From Haloterrigena alkaliphila (GTDB lineage: Archaea > Halobacteriota > Halobacteria > Halobacteriales > Natrialbaceae), in the NCBI RefSeq assembly GCF_017352155.2, contig NZ_CP071462.1:496001-560000 (forward strand): a DNA stretch of 64,000 bases. The letters run 5' to 3'. This document shows positions 8,051-16,495 of the stretch, piece by piece. The translations under genes were made by a program, and so were the position numbers. Numbering within the stretch: the first letter of the stretch is position 1; each line of letters begins with the position of its first letter. Below the pieces are notes generated by a model, which was not told the origin of the DNA, searched no databases, and saw only the letters and a list, made by a program, of their open reading frames with translations.

Positions 8051-9050
8051 CGTCGGCCACCTCCGTCGGGCGCGCTCGCCGTTCGCCCGCCGCGGCATCC
8101 CCATCCTCGCCGTAAAACCGCATGAAGACGTCCTCGAGCGGCGCCTCATCGATCGACAGGTCGAGCAGCCGGTGGTCCCGCAGGTGCTCGAGGAGCGCGT
8201 TGACGTCGCCGGTGAACGTGAAGGTGCACTCGGTGACGGCCCGCTCGGCGCTCTCGGCTGCCGATTCGTCGTCATCCGGACCGCGAACGCGATCCGCAGA
8301 GCGGTCCAGACTCCCCTTGAGGTCGTGGACGCCGTCGATATCGAACGCCTCGCGGGGAATCGGGTCCGCGGCGCGGAGCCGCACCACCTTCCCGCTGCGG
8401 TCGAGCAGCGATTCGACGGGTTCGACCGTCACGAGTCGGCCGTCGCGGATGATCCCGACCCGGTCGCAGAGCCGCCGGACCTCGCTCAGGATGTGCGAGG
8501 AGAAGAACACGGTCACGCCCCGGTCGCGTTCGGCCCGGAGAAACTCGGCGAACCGGTGTTGCATCAGCGGATCGAGCCCGCTCGTCGGCTCGTCTAAGAT
8601 CACCAGCTCCGGCTCGTGCATGAACGTCGTCACGAGCCCGAGTTTCCGGACGTTGCCGTGGGAGTAGTCCCGCACCGGCCGGTCGAGCGGCGGGGCGAAC
8701 AGCTCGAGCAGGTCGTCGCTGCGCTCGTCGCCCTTGATCGAGGCGTGTAGCTCGAGGATCTCCCTGCCGGTCGCGTGCTCGTCGAACGCCGGGTTGTCGG
8801 GGAGGTAGCCGAGGCGGCGCTTGGCCTCGACGAGTTCGTCCTCGGCGGTGACGTCGCGGCCGAGCAGGCGGGCCGACCCGCTCGTCGGCGAGAGGAAGCC
8901 GAGCAGCGTCCGGATCGTCGTCGTCTTCCCGGCGCCGTTGGGTCCGAGGTAGCCGAAGATCTCGCCGCGCTCGACGGAAAACGTCACGCCGTCGTTGGCG
9001 AGGACCGCCCCGTAGTCCTTCGTGAGCCCCTCGAGTTCGATCGCTGCCAT
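8043..9050 (-). CDS. ABC transporter ATP-binding protein
   Basis: The 335-residue ATPase carries Walker A GPNGAGKTT (36-44), the Q-loop region, the signature YSHGNVRK in place of LSGGQ, Walker B LVILDEP and the switch His in FFSSHILSEV. The variant signature is common in the CcmA-like subfamily paired with ABC-2 permeases. The C-terminal third after residue 230 is a family-specific regulatory extension rich in acidic residues. The gene is first in a two-gene operon with the overlapping permease. Confidence 0.92.
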   Translation of the reverse strand: MAAIELEGLTKDYGAVLANDGVTFSVERGEIFGYLGPNGAGKTTTIRTLLGFLSPTSGSARLLGRDVTAEDELVEAKRRLGYLPDNPAFDEHATGREILELHASIKGDERSDDLLELFAPPLDRPVRDYSHGNVRKLGLVTTFMHEPELVILDEPTSGLDPLMQHRFAEFLRAERDRGVTVFFSSHILSEVRRLCDRVGIIRDGRLVTVEPVESLLDRSGKVVRLRAADPIPREAFDIDGVHDLKGSLDRSADRVRGPDDDESAAESAERAVTECTFTFTGDVNALLEHLRDHRLLDLSIDEAPLEDVFMRFYGEDGDAAAGERRARPTEVADDV

Positions 9051-9161
9051 GGGATAGTTTCGTCACCAGCGCTTATGTAACCGATCGATAGTTTCGAGCG
9101 GGACGGCAACGACTTTCACGGCCCCTCGAGGAGGGGGCGCGGGGCGAGGCGATCCCCGGCG

Positions 9162-10229
9162 TCAGAACTCGGTACAGACCGGAATGCCCATCGTGTCGTA
9201 CTCGCCGAGTCGGTCCATCACGTCGGGAACGTCCTCGAGCGAGCAGGTCTCCGTGACGATCTTCCCGGGATCGATCTTCCCGCCGTCCATCATCTTGAAG
9301 ATCTCGTCGTACTCGTGGGGCGGCATGCCGTAGGAGCCGTAGAACTCGCGCTCCTCGGTGACCATCGTGTCGACCGGGATCGAGACTTCGCCGCCCTCCT
9401 CGGACGTCGTCATCCCGATCTGGAGGTGCTGGCCGCCCGGGGCGAGCGAGTCGACCGAGTTGCGGACCGTCTCCGCGATGCCGAGCGCGTCGACCGAGAC
9501 GTCGACGCCGCGGCTCATCTCGGTGAAGCCCTTGACGGCCTGGGACACGTCCTGGACGCTCTCGGGATCGACGGTCTCGACGGCGCCCAGTTCGCGAGCC
9601 AGTTCGAGTTTGTCGGGGATCACGTCGACGGCGATCACGTTCGCGCCGAGGGCGCTGGCGACGTGGACCGCGGAGAGCCCGACGCCGCCGCAGCCGTGGA
9701 CCGCGACCCAGTCGCCGGCCGTGACGTCGACGCGGTGGACGATCCCGTGGAACGCGGTCGCGAACCGACAACCCAGTCCGGCGACTTCGGCCGGATCGAC
9801 CGACTCGGGGACGGTCACGAGGTTCTGCTCGGCGTTCCGGACGGGGTACTCCTCCGCGAACGCGCCCTGCTGGAACGGGACGAACCCCATCGGGACCGAC
9901 TTCTCGCAGATGTTGGCCCGCCCCGCCCGGCAGTACGGACAGGTGCCGTCGCTCAGGTTGAACGGGTTCGTCACGAGGTCGCCCTCGCTGAAGCGCTCGA
10001 CGCCGCTCCCGACCTCGACGACGCGGCCGACGGGTTCGTGGCCGAAGACCAGCCCCTCCGTGGGCATCAGGCCGATCCAGTCCCAGTCGCCCTGCCAGGC
10101 GTGCCAGTCGCTGCGACAGATGCCACAGGCTTCCGTCTCGACGACGACGCCGTGCTCCTGACAGTCGGGTCGGTCTACTTCCTGTACCTCGAGCGGTTCC
10201 TCCGCGCCCTGAAAGACGACGGCTTTCAT
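9162..10229 (-). CDS. Zinc-dependent alcohol dehydrogenase
   Basis: The product (355 aa) is a medium-chain dehydrogenase. It shows the catalytic zinc site with C35 (ACGICRSDWH) and GHE at 63-65, a structural-zinc loop that keeps only three cysteines (97, 100, 108), and a nucleotide fold with GCGGVG followed by an Asp-ended strand (IAVDV), which favours NAD over NADP. It should interconvert an alcohol and aldehyde or ketone. The ATG at 10229 is chosen because a CTTTATT box lies about 24 nt upstream, giving a leaderless message. The aldehyde dehydrogenase gene lies directly upstream on the same strand. Confidence 0.88.
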   Translation of the reverse strand: MKAVVFQGAEEPLEVQEVDRPDCQEHGVVVETEACGICRSDWHAWQGDWDWIGLMPTEGLVFGHEPVGRVVEVGSGVERFSEGDLVTNPFNLSDGTCPYCRAGRANICEKSVPMGFVPFQQGAFAEEYPVRNAEQNLVTVPESVDPAEVAGLGCRFATAFHGIVHRVDVTAGDWVAVHGCGGVGLSAVHVASALGANVIAVDVIPDKLELARELGAVETVDPESVQDVSQAVKGFTEMSRGVDVSVDALGIAETVRNSVDSLAPGGQHLQIGMTTSEEGGEVSIPVDTMVTEEREFYGSYGMPPHEYDEIFKMMDGGKIDPGKIVTETCSLEDVPDVMDRLGEYDTMGIPVCTEF

Positions 10230-10345
10230 AGCCGCTCGCACGACGGGTTCCCCAATAAAGTTAATGATTAATAGTTGTATTTGTGCCGAGAGCAGCCGCT
10301 ATCGGCCGAACGAGCCCTCGCTGACGTGTTGCTCGACCGAACAGG

Positions 10346-11908
10346 TCACCCCATCTTCGGGACGCCGCCGAGGTTGACTTTGACCGTCTTCACCTGCGAA
10401 TAATCCTCGAGCGCCTCCTCCGCGAGTTCCCGGCCCGTGCCGCTCTCCTTGTAGCCGCCGTGGGGGGCCGGATCGAACAGGTCGTTGTAGGTGTTGATCC
10501 AGACCGTCCCGGCCTCGAGGTCGGTCGCGAACTCGTGGGCCGCGCGGAGGTCCTCGGTCCAGACGCCCGCCGCGAGTCCGTAGCTCGTGTCGTTGGCTCG
10601 CCGGAGGACCTCCTCGCGGTCGCTCCATTCGAAGACCGAGAGCACGGGACCGAACACCTCCTCGCAGCCGACGGTCGCCTCGTCGTCCACGTCGGTCAGC
10701 ACCGTCGGCCGCACGAACGGCGCCCCCGCGAGGTCGTCGTCGACCGCTGCGGTCGCGTCGTCGCCGCCGATGAACGGGGTGGCGCCCTCCGCGACGGCGG
10801 TCTCGACGTAGTCGCGGACCGACTCCGCGTGGGCGTGGTCGATCATCGGCCCAACGTCCGTCGTCGGCCCGAGCGGATCGCCGACGGTGAGCCCCTCGAC
10901 CGCGGTCCGCAGGCGCTCGAGGAACTCGTCCCGGATATCCTCGTGGAGGTACAGCCGGGAGCCGGCGGTGCACTGCTGGCCGGAGTTGAAGAAGATGCTC
11001 ACGAGCGTTCCCTCGATCGCCAGCTCGAGGTCGGCGTCGGGGAAGACGATGTTCGGGCTCTTGCCGCCCAGTTCGAGCGAGGTTGGCGTGATCGTCTGGG
11101 CCGCGCTCTCGAGGGTGGCGACGCCCGCCCCGCGCGACCCGGTCAGGCTCAGTTTGTCGACGTCGTCGTGGGCGGTCATCGCCGCGCCCACGTCCTCGCC
11201 GAAGCCCGTGACGACGTTGACCGTCCCCGGCGGGAGGACCCGATCGCAGATCCGCGCGACCTCGAGCGACGAGAGCGCGGCCCGCTCGGACGGCTTGAGG
11301 ACGACGGTGTTCCCGGTCGCCAGCGCCGGGCCGAGCTTCCACGCGACGAACATCGCGGGGAAGTTCCACGCGGAGATGGCCCCGACGACGCCGTAGGGCT
11401 CGCGGCGCGTGAAGACGCGTTTCTCGTCGCCGGTCGGCACGACCCGGCCCTCGTCGGTCGACCGCGCGAGCGCCGCGAAGTGGCGGAACTGCTCGATCAA
11501 CACCTCGCAGTCGACGAACAGCGCGTGGAGGTTGGGTTTCCCCGCCTCGAGGCTGTCGACCTTCGCGATCTCGGTCTTCCGGTCCTCGAGCCGGTCGGCA
11601 ATCTCCTCGAGCCGTTCGGCGCGCTGTCGGGGCGAGAGCTGGCCCCAGCTTCCCTCGAAGGCCTCCCGGGCAGCCTCGACGGCCCGGTCGACGTCGGCGG
11701 GAGAACCGATCTGAACCGTCGCGAGCGGTTCGCCCGTGGTGGCGTCGATCGCCTGCCCCTCCTCGCCGTCGGCGGCGTCGACCCACTCGCCGCCGATCAG
11801 GTGGCCGTAGCGGTCCCGCGAGAGGGCCGTGGTCGCGGCCGACCGGTGGCGCTCGAGGACGCCGTCGCCGACCTCGTACCGGTCCCGGTCGTAGTACTCC
11901 GCCTGCAT
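10346..11908 (-). CDS. Aldehyde dehydrogenase
   Basis: This 520-residue NAD(P)-dependent aldehyde dehydrogenase has the substrate-binding and catalytic motifs of the superfamily: AWNFPAMFVAWK at the cofactor entry, TGSRGAG, the general-base Glu in LELGGKSPN and the nucleophile Cys in NSGQQCTAGSRL. It oxidises aldehydes to acids, probably those made by the alcohol dehydrogenase encoded 116 bp downstream. The N-terminal 35 residues before HLIGGEW are longer than usual. A 31-bp dyad (12054-12084) lies upstream and may control the pair. Confidence 0.93.
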   Translation of the reverse strand: MQAEYYDRDRYEVGDGVLERHRSAATTALSRDRYGHLIGGEWVDAADGEEGQAIDATTGEPLATVQIGSPADVDRAVEAAREAFEGSWGQLSPRQRAERLEEIADRLEDRKTEIAKVDSLEAGKPNLHALFVDCEVLIEQFRHFAALARSTDEGRVVPTGDEKRVFTRREPYGVVGAISAWNFPAMFVAWKLGPALATGNTVVLKPSERAALSSLEVARICDRVLPPGTVNVVTGFGEDVGAAMTAHDDVDKLSLTGSRGAGVATLESAAQTITPTSLELGGKSPNIVFPDADLELAIEGTLVSIFFNSGQQCTAGSRLYLHEDIRDEFLERLRTAVEGLTVGDPLGPTTDVGPMIDHAHAESVRDYVETAVAEGATPFIGGDDATAAVDDDLAGAPFVRPTVLTDVDDEATVGCEEVFGPVLSVFEWSDREEVLRRANDTSYGLAAGVWTEDLRAAHEFATDLEAGTVWINTYNDLFDPAPHGGYKESGTGRELAEEALEDYSQVKTVKVNLGGVPKMG

Positions 11909-12053
11909 GGGATCACCGTCCCTCCGTCGCGGATCGGCTCCGTTCGGCGATCGGATCGGGTCTGCGCGTGTACACGACCGGTACGCCGCCAGCGGCGGTG
12001 GTCGGCCCGCCGAAGTCGTCGGCGCGTCTCGATCTGCCCGAAGACTGTGTGGA

Positions 12054-12084
12054 ATTGGCACACATAGGATATAGCCGTGCCAAT
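12054..12084. promoter_or_regulatory. Inverted repeat upstream of the aldehyde dehydrogenase gene
   Basis: ATTGGCAC (12054-12061) and GTGCCAAT (12077-12084) form a perfect 8-bp dyad with a 15-bp spacer containing GGATATAG. The element lies 146 bp upstream of the aldehyde dehydrogenase start in an otherwise unassigned gap. It looks like an operator for a dimeric regulator; no regulator gene is adjacent except the receiver protein. Confidence 0.45.
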
Positions 12085-12172
12085 GATACCGAGAATCGTC
12101 AGCGTGATCCCTTGGAAACGCGGTTATCTATAAAGGGCGAGCGGGTCGTCCACTCTAACTTCGCAGAAGCGA

Positions 12173-12601
12173 TCACTCGACGGGCGGGAGTCGAGCGATC
12201 GTCAACCAGAACGTTTCGATGGCCTCGACGAGTTCCTCGAGTTCGTCCGGGTCGTCCGGTTTCCGGAGGTACGCGTTCGCGTGGAGGCTGTAGGAGTTGA
12301 TGATCTCGTCCGCGACCTCGGAGTCGGAGAGGATGAGGACCGGGATCAGTTTGAAGACCGGTTCGTTTTTGAGTTCGTTCAGCAGTTCGTAGCCGTCCAT
12401 CTGGGGCAAGTGCGGGTTGAGGAGGACGATATCCGGGGCGGGAGCGTCCTCGTACTGGTCGCGTTGGTGAATGAAATCGAGCGCGTCGTCTCCCGTGTGG
12501 ACGACGTGGACCGTGTTCGACGGTCCCGTGTCCTCGAATTCGCCCCTGATGCGGTCCGCATCGTCGGGGTTCGGGTCAACTAACAGAATAGTAGTAGACA
12601 T
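12173..12601 (-). CDS. Receiver-domain protein lacking the phospho-acceptor Asp
   Basis: The 142-residue protein is a single CheY-like receiver domain of the type common in haloarchaea. The acidic pair is present (D9, D12), as are the switch Ser in LILSDSE and the Lys in YLRKPDD. However, the phospho-acceptor position in DIVLLNPHLPQMDG is Asn62 rather than Asp. It therefore probably cannot be phosphorylated in the usual way and may work as a constitutive or partner-binding pseudo-receiver. No kinase or output domain is adjacent. Confidence 0.88.
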   Translation of the reverse strand: MSTTILLVDPNPDDADRIRGEFEDTGPSNTVHVVHTGDDALDFIHQRDQYEDAPAPDIVLLNPHLPQMDGYELLNELKNEPVFKLIPVLILSDSEVADEIINSYSLHANAYLRKPDDPDELEELVEAIETFWLTIARLPPVE

Positions 12602-12819
12602 TGACTGGTAGGTACGACAATTTTGATGAGTCGGACGCGGTAAAAGGTAGTCACCAAGTGTGTTGGTACTCCGGTGGAGAGAGTACGATTATTCAAAACG
12701 AAATTAGCCCCATCGGAGCGGGTCGTGGCTGACGGCGAGTCGGGCGCTCGAGTCGATACTGGGCGAAAACCGTCCGAAAAACGACCGTGAAGGCGAGTTA
12801 CGACGGTGGGAGATTCCGT

Positions 12820-13128
12820 TCACAGGGCGTCGAGGCCGAGGAGATCGTTCTGAACGCGTTCGCCGACGCGGATCTCGCTGTCCGCACGCGGATACGAACA
12901 GCACAGTAGCACGTAGCCGTCGTCCTCCTGGGCCGGCGAGAGCGCCGTCCCCTCGTGCCCGTCGAGGTCGCCCTCGAGCAACTCGCCGGCACAGGAGGTA
13001 CACATCCCGTTCCGACAGGAGTGGGGGAGCTCGAGGCCGGCGCGTTCTGCCGCGTCGAGGACGTACTCGTCCGGGCCGACCTCGACCGTCTCCGTCCCGT
13101 CCTCGAAGTGGAACGTGATCTCGTACAT
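12820..13128 (-). CDS. [2Fe-2S] ferredoxin
   Basis: This 102-residue plant-type ferredoxin has the cluster ligands C38, C43, C46 and C76 in the spacing Cx4Cx2C...C. Unlike the abundant haloarchaeal ferredoxin it lacks the long acidic insertion, so it looks dedicated. It is the last gene of a three-gene operon, starting 7 bp after the stop of the 105-aa gene, and most likely delivers electrons to the R2lox-like di-iron oxidase encoded at the operon's head. That partnership is inferred from the operon. Confidence 0.9.
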   Translation of the reverse strand: MYEITFHFEDGTETVEVGPDEYVLDAAERAGLELPHSCRNGMCTSCAGELLEGDLDGHEGTALSPAQEDDGYVLLCCSYPRADSEIRVGERVQNDLLGLDAL

Positions 13129-13135
13129 GGCCAGG

Positions 13136-13453
13136 CTAGATGCGCTGGCGGAGCTTGTACAGTTCCAGCGCCTCGAGTCGCGGATCGCCGGTTCCGACCT
13201 CGTCGTGGTCGAGGCTGGCGCCGCTGATGCTCTCGTTGAACGACGTGCTGACGCCCTCCTCCTCGAACGTCGAGTCCATGATGTAGGCGACGTTCTCGCG
13301 GACCTCCTCGAAACTCTGGCCGAGCTCGTCGGCGGCCTCCTCGATCGCTTCGACCACTTCGTCTTCCGACGCGGTGAACTCCGCGCCGCGTGACAGTTCC
13401 GTCAGTTCGGTGTCGGTCGATGCGTCGGTCGTCGTATCGGTGTCTTCGCTCAT
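13136..13453 (-). CDS. Small acidic protein in the R2lox-ferredoxin operon
   Basis: The 105-residue protein is unrecognised. A Thr/Asp-rich, probably disordered N terminus (residues 1-25) leads into a helical segment (about 30-60, with EAIEEAADELGQSFEEV) and a C terminus ending ELYKLRQRI. No metal or cofactor motif is present. Its ATG follows the R2lox-like stop by a single base and its stop precedes the ferredoxin start by 7 bp, so it belongs to the same complex or pathway. A coupling or effector role like that of small subunits in multicomponent oxygenases is possible but unproven. Confidence 0.8.
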   Translation of the reverse strand: MSEDTDTTTDASTDTELTELSRGAEFTASEDEVVEAIEEAADELGQSFEEVRENVAYIMDSTFEEEGVSTSFNESISGASLDHDEVGTGDPRLEALELYKLRQRI

Positions 13454-13454
13454 G

Positions 13455-14513
13455 TTATCGGCCCCCGTCTGCGGCGACGGCGCCGCCGCGTTTGCGCTGG
13501 TAGATCTCCTGGTACTCCCGCACCTCCTCGTCGATGTCCTTCTCGAGACACTCCTGGTGGCGGTCGGCGACGATGCCGACGACCTTGCGGTGGTCGATGT
13601 CCAGATCCAGCGCCTCGTTGAACTGGCCGTCGATGAGGTTGCCGACCCGCATCAGGAGGTCGTCGAAGTCGATCTCGAGGGGGTCGCCGACGGCGTCGGT
13701 GAACATGTAGCCGAAGTCGGCGACCGATCCGACGTTCTCGTAGAGCACGTTCTCGATGCCCTGACTGACGCCCTGGAACTCCGGTTCGCCGGCGCGCTCC
13801 TTCTCGATCAGTTCGCTCAGGACCTCGACGCCGTGGGTGATGTGGCGCCCCTCGTCGGTGCTGATGAACTTGAAGCCGTGGTTCAACAGCGGCAGCGGGG
13901 CGTTCTGCGAGAGCTTGTTGATCGAGTAGAAGCCGCCGCGGGCGAGCAGCCCCTCGACGATCATGTGATACACCGTCAGCGCCTCGGCGATGTCGACGGG
14001 GTCCTGGGAGTGGGCCGCCCTGGCCGTGAGCTGTCCCTGCCGGTCGAAGATTTCGCCGAGTCCGGTCGCCTGCACGATGGGGATCCGGGCGCCGCCCCGT
14101 TTCGGGTTCAGATCGGCGAACACGTCCTGTTCGCCCATCACCTCGTGCATGTAGACGTCGAGGAACTGGGTGTGTTTGTGCTCGGTCAGCGTAAACATCG
14201 TCATGTACATCTCCATCTCCTCGTTGTCGTCGAAACACGGCGCGCCCATGATCCGCTGGAGGTGGTGACTGGCGTCCTCGCCGACCGCGAACTCGCCGTC
14301 GAGGAAGCCCGAGACGAGGTACCGAATCTGCTTCTGTTCGACCGGGTCGAGCGAGTTCCAGATCTCGCGGTCCTCCTCGAAGCCGACCTCCTCGAACAGC
14401 TTCTCGACGTTCCACGTGCCGAGTTCGACCCCCTTCTGGAAGAGGTCGTACCACTTGCTCTGCGTATCGATCCGTTCCGCCTGAAATCCGGGTGTCTTGG
14501 TAACCTGTGACAC
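13455..14513 (-). CDS. R2lox-like di-iron ligand-binding oxidase
   Basis: This 352-residue ferritin-like protein is often labelled ribonucleotide reductase beta subunit, but its motifs fit R2-like ligand-binding oxidases. Metal ligands are E74, E111/H114 (TEHKH), E187 (IVEG) and E221/H224 (DEGRH). Val77 in GEFAVGED and Tyr182 in VYHMIVEG occupy the positions of the Val and Tyr that form the ether crosslink in Mycobacterium R2lox (V71, Y162). R2lox binds a long-chain fatty-acid-like ligand and activates oxygen. No ribonucleotide reductase alpha gene is nearby; instead a 105-aa protein and a [2Fe-2S] ferredoxin follow in the operon. Confidence 0.85.
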   Translation of the reverse strand: MSQVTKTPGFQAERIDTQSKWYDLFQKGVELGTWNVEKLFEEVGFEEDREIWNSLDPVEQKQIRYLVSGFLDGEFAVGEDASHHLQRIMGAPCFDDNEEMEMYMTMFTLTEHKHTQFLDVYMHEVMGEQDVFADLNPKRGGARIPIVQATGLGEIFDRQGQLTARAAHSQDPVDIAEALTVYHMIVEGLLARGGFYSINKLSQNAPLPLLNHGFKFISTDEGRHITHGVEVLSELIEKERAGEPEFQGVSQGIENVLYENVGSVADFGYMFTDAVGDPLEIDFDDLLMRVGNLIDGQFNEALDLDIDHRKVVGIVADRHQECLEKDIDEEVREYQEIYQRKRGGAVAADGGR

Positions 14514-14588
14514 AACTTCACTTCGGCCGATTCGGGAATGAGCCTATCCGTTCGAATACGCGGTCCTTGAAGTCGCGCCGTCGCCAGC

Positions 14589-14691
14589 GCGTCGGCCGGA
14601 TCGTCTCGACTCGAACGAGTGGGCCGGATCGTCTCGGCGCGAGCGTGTCGGTCGGACCGTCTCGACGCGAACGTATCGTCCGGACCGCCCG
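14589..14691. repeat. Degenerate 28-bp tandem repeat, about 3.7 copies
   Basis: Units start at 14589, 14617, 14645 and 14673 and share the core GTCTCGRCKCGARC, with a GGCCGGATC-like half. They fill most of the gap between the R2lox operon start and the SCP2-like gene. The 28-bp period is not a multiple of three, so this is not a coding repeat. Confidence 0.6.
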
Positions 14692-14707
14692 TCAGAACAG
14701 GCGCTCG

Positions 14708-15412
14708 TCAGAATAGGTATCGCGCGTCGGTCTCGCCGGCGACGTCGCCCATCGCCGCCGCGGCGTCGCCGTAGTGCAACACGCGCGTCACGTCTCCCTC
14801 GAGGTCCATCTCGTTGGACATCACCGATTCGATGACGTCCGCGCCCTCGAGCAGCTCCGTCCACGTCTCGTAGGGGGCCTCGAGTTCGAACCCGGGGTCG
14901 CACGCCGACGGGTCTTCGACGAGTTCGGCACCCAGACAGTCGCCGTCCTCCAGTTCGACGTAGGCGTGAACCCGGGTGTCGTCGACGACGTACGTCTCCA
15001 GCTGGTCGAGCAGCGAGTCGAGGTCCCCTCGGATGTGTTCCTCGAGCGCCGGCCAGGTGACCTCCGGGACGTCGGCGAGGGTAACGCCCGCGAGCGCCTC
15101 CCGGAACCGTTCTCGGTCGTCCTCGCCGTCGGCCGACGCGAGTCGCTCCTCGAAGGCGGGCGTCGCCGTCTCCCGCAGGCGGTCGAACTCGTCGGGTCCG
15201 AGCGCGTCGATGCGGTCGAACAGGTTGGCGGTCAACTCGTCGGGGAGGTCACCGATGGTCATCTCCTCGATGGGTAGTCGCGTCAGGACGAACAGGAAGT
15301 CGCCGTCGAAGTCGACGCCCCAGCCCTCGCTCTCGGCGGCGTACGTCTCGTCTTCGTCGAGGGTCGCGCGGTAACTCTCGAGCCACTCTCGTGAGGGAAA
15401 CCACTCCGTCAT
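14708..15412 (-). CDS. SCP2-like protein (divergent paralog A)
   Basis: The 234-residue protein has two parts: an N-terminal half with YAAESEGWGVDFDGDFLF and a C-terminal half with WTELLEGADVIESVM and DLEGDVTRVLHYGDAA, which resembles the SCP2 lipid-binding fold. SCP2 domains carry acyl-CoAs or other lipids in a hydrophobic tunnel. It is a paralog of the protein encoded divergently at 15687-16415, sharing the WGVDFDG core and the final residues. The ATG at 15412 is used because upstream codons lack haloarchaeal composition. Confidence 0.72.
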   Translation of the reverse strand: MTEWFPSREWLESYRATLDEDETYAAESEGWGVDFDGDFLFVLTRLPIEEMTIGDLPDELTANLFDRIDALGPDEFDRLRETATPAFEERLASADGEDDRERFREALAGVTLADVPEVTWPALEEHIRGDLDSLLDQLETYVVDDTRVHAYVELEDGDCLGAELVEDPSACDPGFELEAPYETWTELLEGADVIESVMSNEMDLEGDVTRVLHYGDAAAAMGDVAGETDARYLF

Positions 15413-15686
15413 ACGTTCACACACTGGATTCGGCGGCTTGAGCGTTCGTCCCCGGATCCGAGGCGGTATATGTGGGGAGACGACGGGGTCGGCGAGCGAC
15501 GCGACCGAGCACCGGTCCCGCGGCAATCCCACCTCACCTCACCCTACCTCACCCCACCATCACGCGATGATCCGTCATCTCCGCAATAAATCGTGATAAA
15601 TCCCCTCGGATGCGCGGAGAAACCACAACAACAGTTCACAATGAGCACCGTCATATATCGGGTCGGCCGAGGCCCGGTCACCACCC

Positions 15687-16415
15687 ATGAGTACACAGCA
15701 ACTCCGACCGATCGAACAGTACTTCCCGACCGAACCGTGGCTGCAGGAGTATCGGGACGCGATCAACGACGACGACGATTACGCCGAGAACTGCGCGGGC
15801 TGGGGCGTCGACTTCGACGGCCGGTTCGTCTTCCAGATCGAGGACGTCCCCCTCGAGTCCCACACCGTCGCCGATTTGCCACAGGAGATCGTCGAGGCCA
15901 CCGACGACCGCCTCTCGGCGCTCTCCGAGGACGAGATCGAAACCGTACTCGAGACGGCGCCGGACGAGATCCGCGAAAGCATCGAGAGCCGCGACGGCTC
16001 CCTCGAGGAACGGGTCGCCGAGGAGATTAAGTCGACAACGATGGCGGAAATTCCCGACCGCACGTGGCCGGAACTGCGAGCGGAACTGCCCGACCTCCTC
16101 GACGAACTGATCGTCCAACTCGAGGAGAACGTCACCGACGACGGGACGGTTTACTCCTATCTGGACCTCTACGACGGCGAGTGTCGCGAGGTGGATACGA
16201 TCATCGACCTCGATAATCAGGAGTACGGGTTCCGGCTCATCGGCGACTACGAGAAGTGGACGAAACTCGTCCGCGGCGAGGGCGACGTCATCGACATGCT
16301 GATGTCCGGCGAGTTCGAGATCGACGGCGACATGCAGAAGATCCTGCAGTACTCCGACGCGGCGGTCGACCTCGCGGAGATCTCCGGCGACGTCGACTCG
16401 CGGTTCATCTTCTGA
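15687..16415 (+). CDS. SCP2-like protein (divergent paralog B)
   Basis: This 242-residue paralog of the adjacent gene keeps the same two-part layout: YAENCAGWGVDFDGRFVF in the first half and WTKLVRGEGDVIDMLM with EIDGDMQKILQYSDAA in the second, ending SRFIF. The C-terminal part resembles SCP2 lipid-carrier domains. A TATA box (CATATATC, 15652-15659) lies 30 nt before the ATG, giving a leaderless transcript. The two paralogs are transcribed away from each other from a shared 274-bp region. Confidence 0.75.
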   Translation: MSTQQLRPIEQYFPTEPWLQEYRDAINDDDDYAENCAGWGVDFDGRFVFQIEDVPLESHTVADLPQEIVEATDDRLSALSEDEIETVLETAPDEIRESIESRDGSLEERVAEEIKSTTMAEIPDRTWPELRAELPDLLDELIVQLEENVTDDGTVYSYLDLYDGECREVDTIIDLDNQEYGFRLIGDYEKWTKLVRGEGDVIDMLMSGEFEIDGDMQKILQYSDAAVDLAEISGDVDSRFIF

Positions 16416-16495
16416 CTCCCCGCTAACTGCGGGCGGTCTGCCAGCCGCCGGCCCTCGGTGGCGATTTTTTGACACTACTGATAGAAAATAGGTTG

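Noticed and set aside
13455-14513. Annotation as ribonucleotide reductase beta subunit
   Set aside because: There is no alpha subunit gene nearby and the Val/Tyr pair and ligand pattern match R2lox proteins better.
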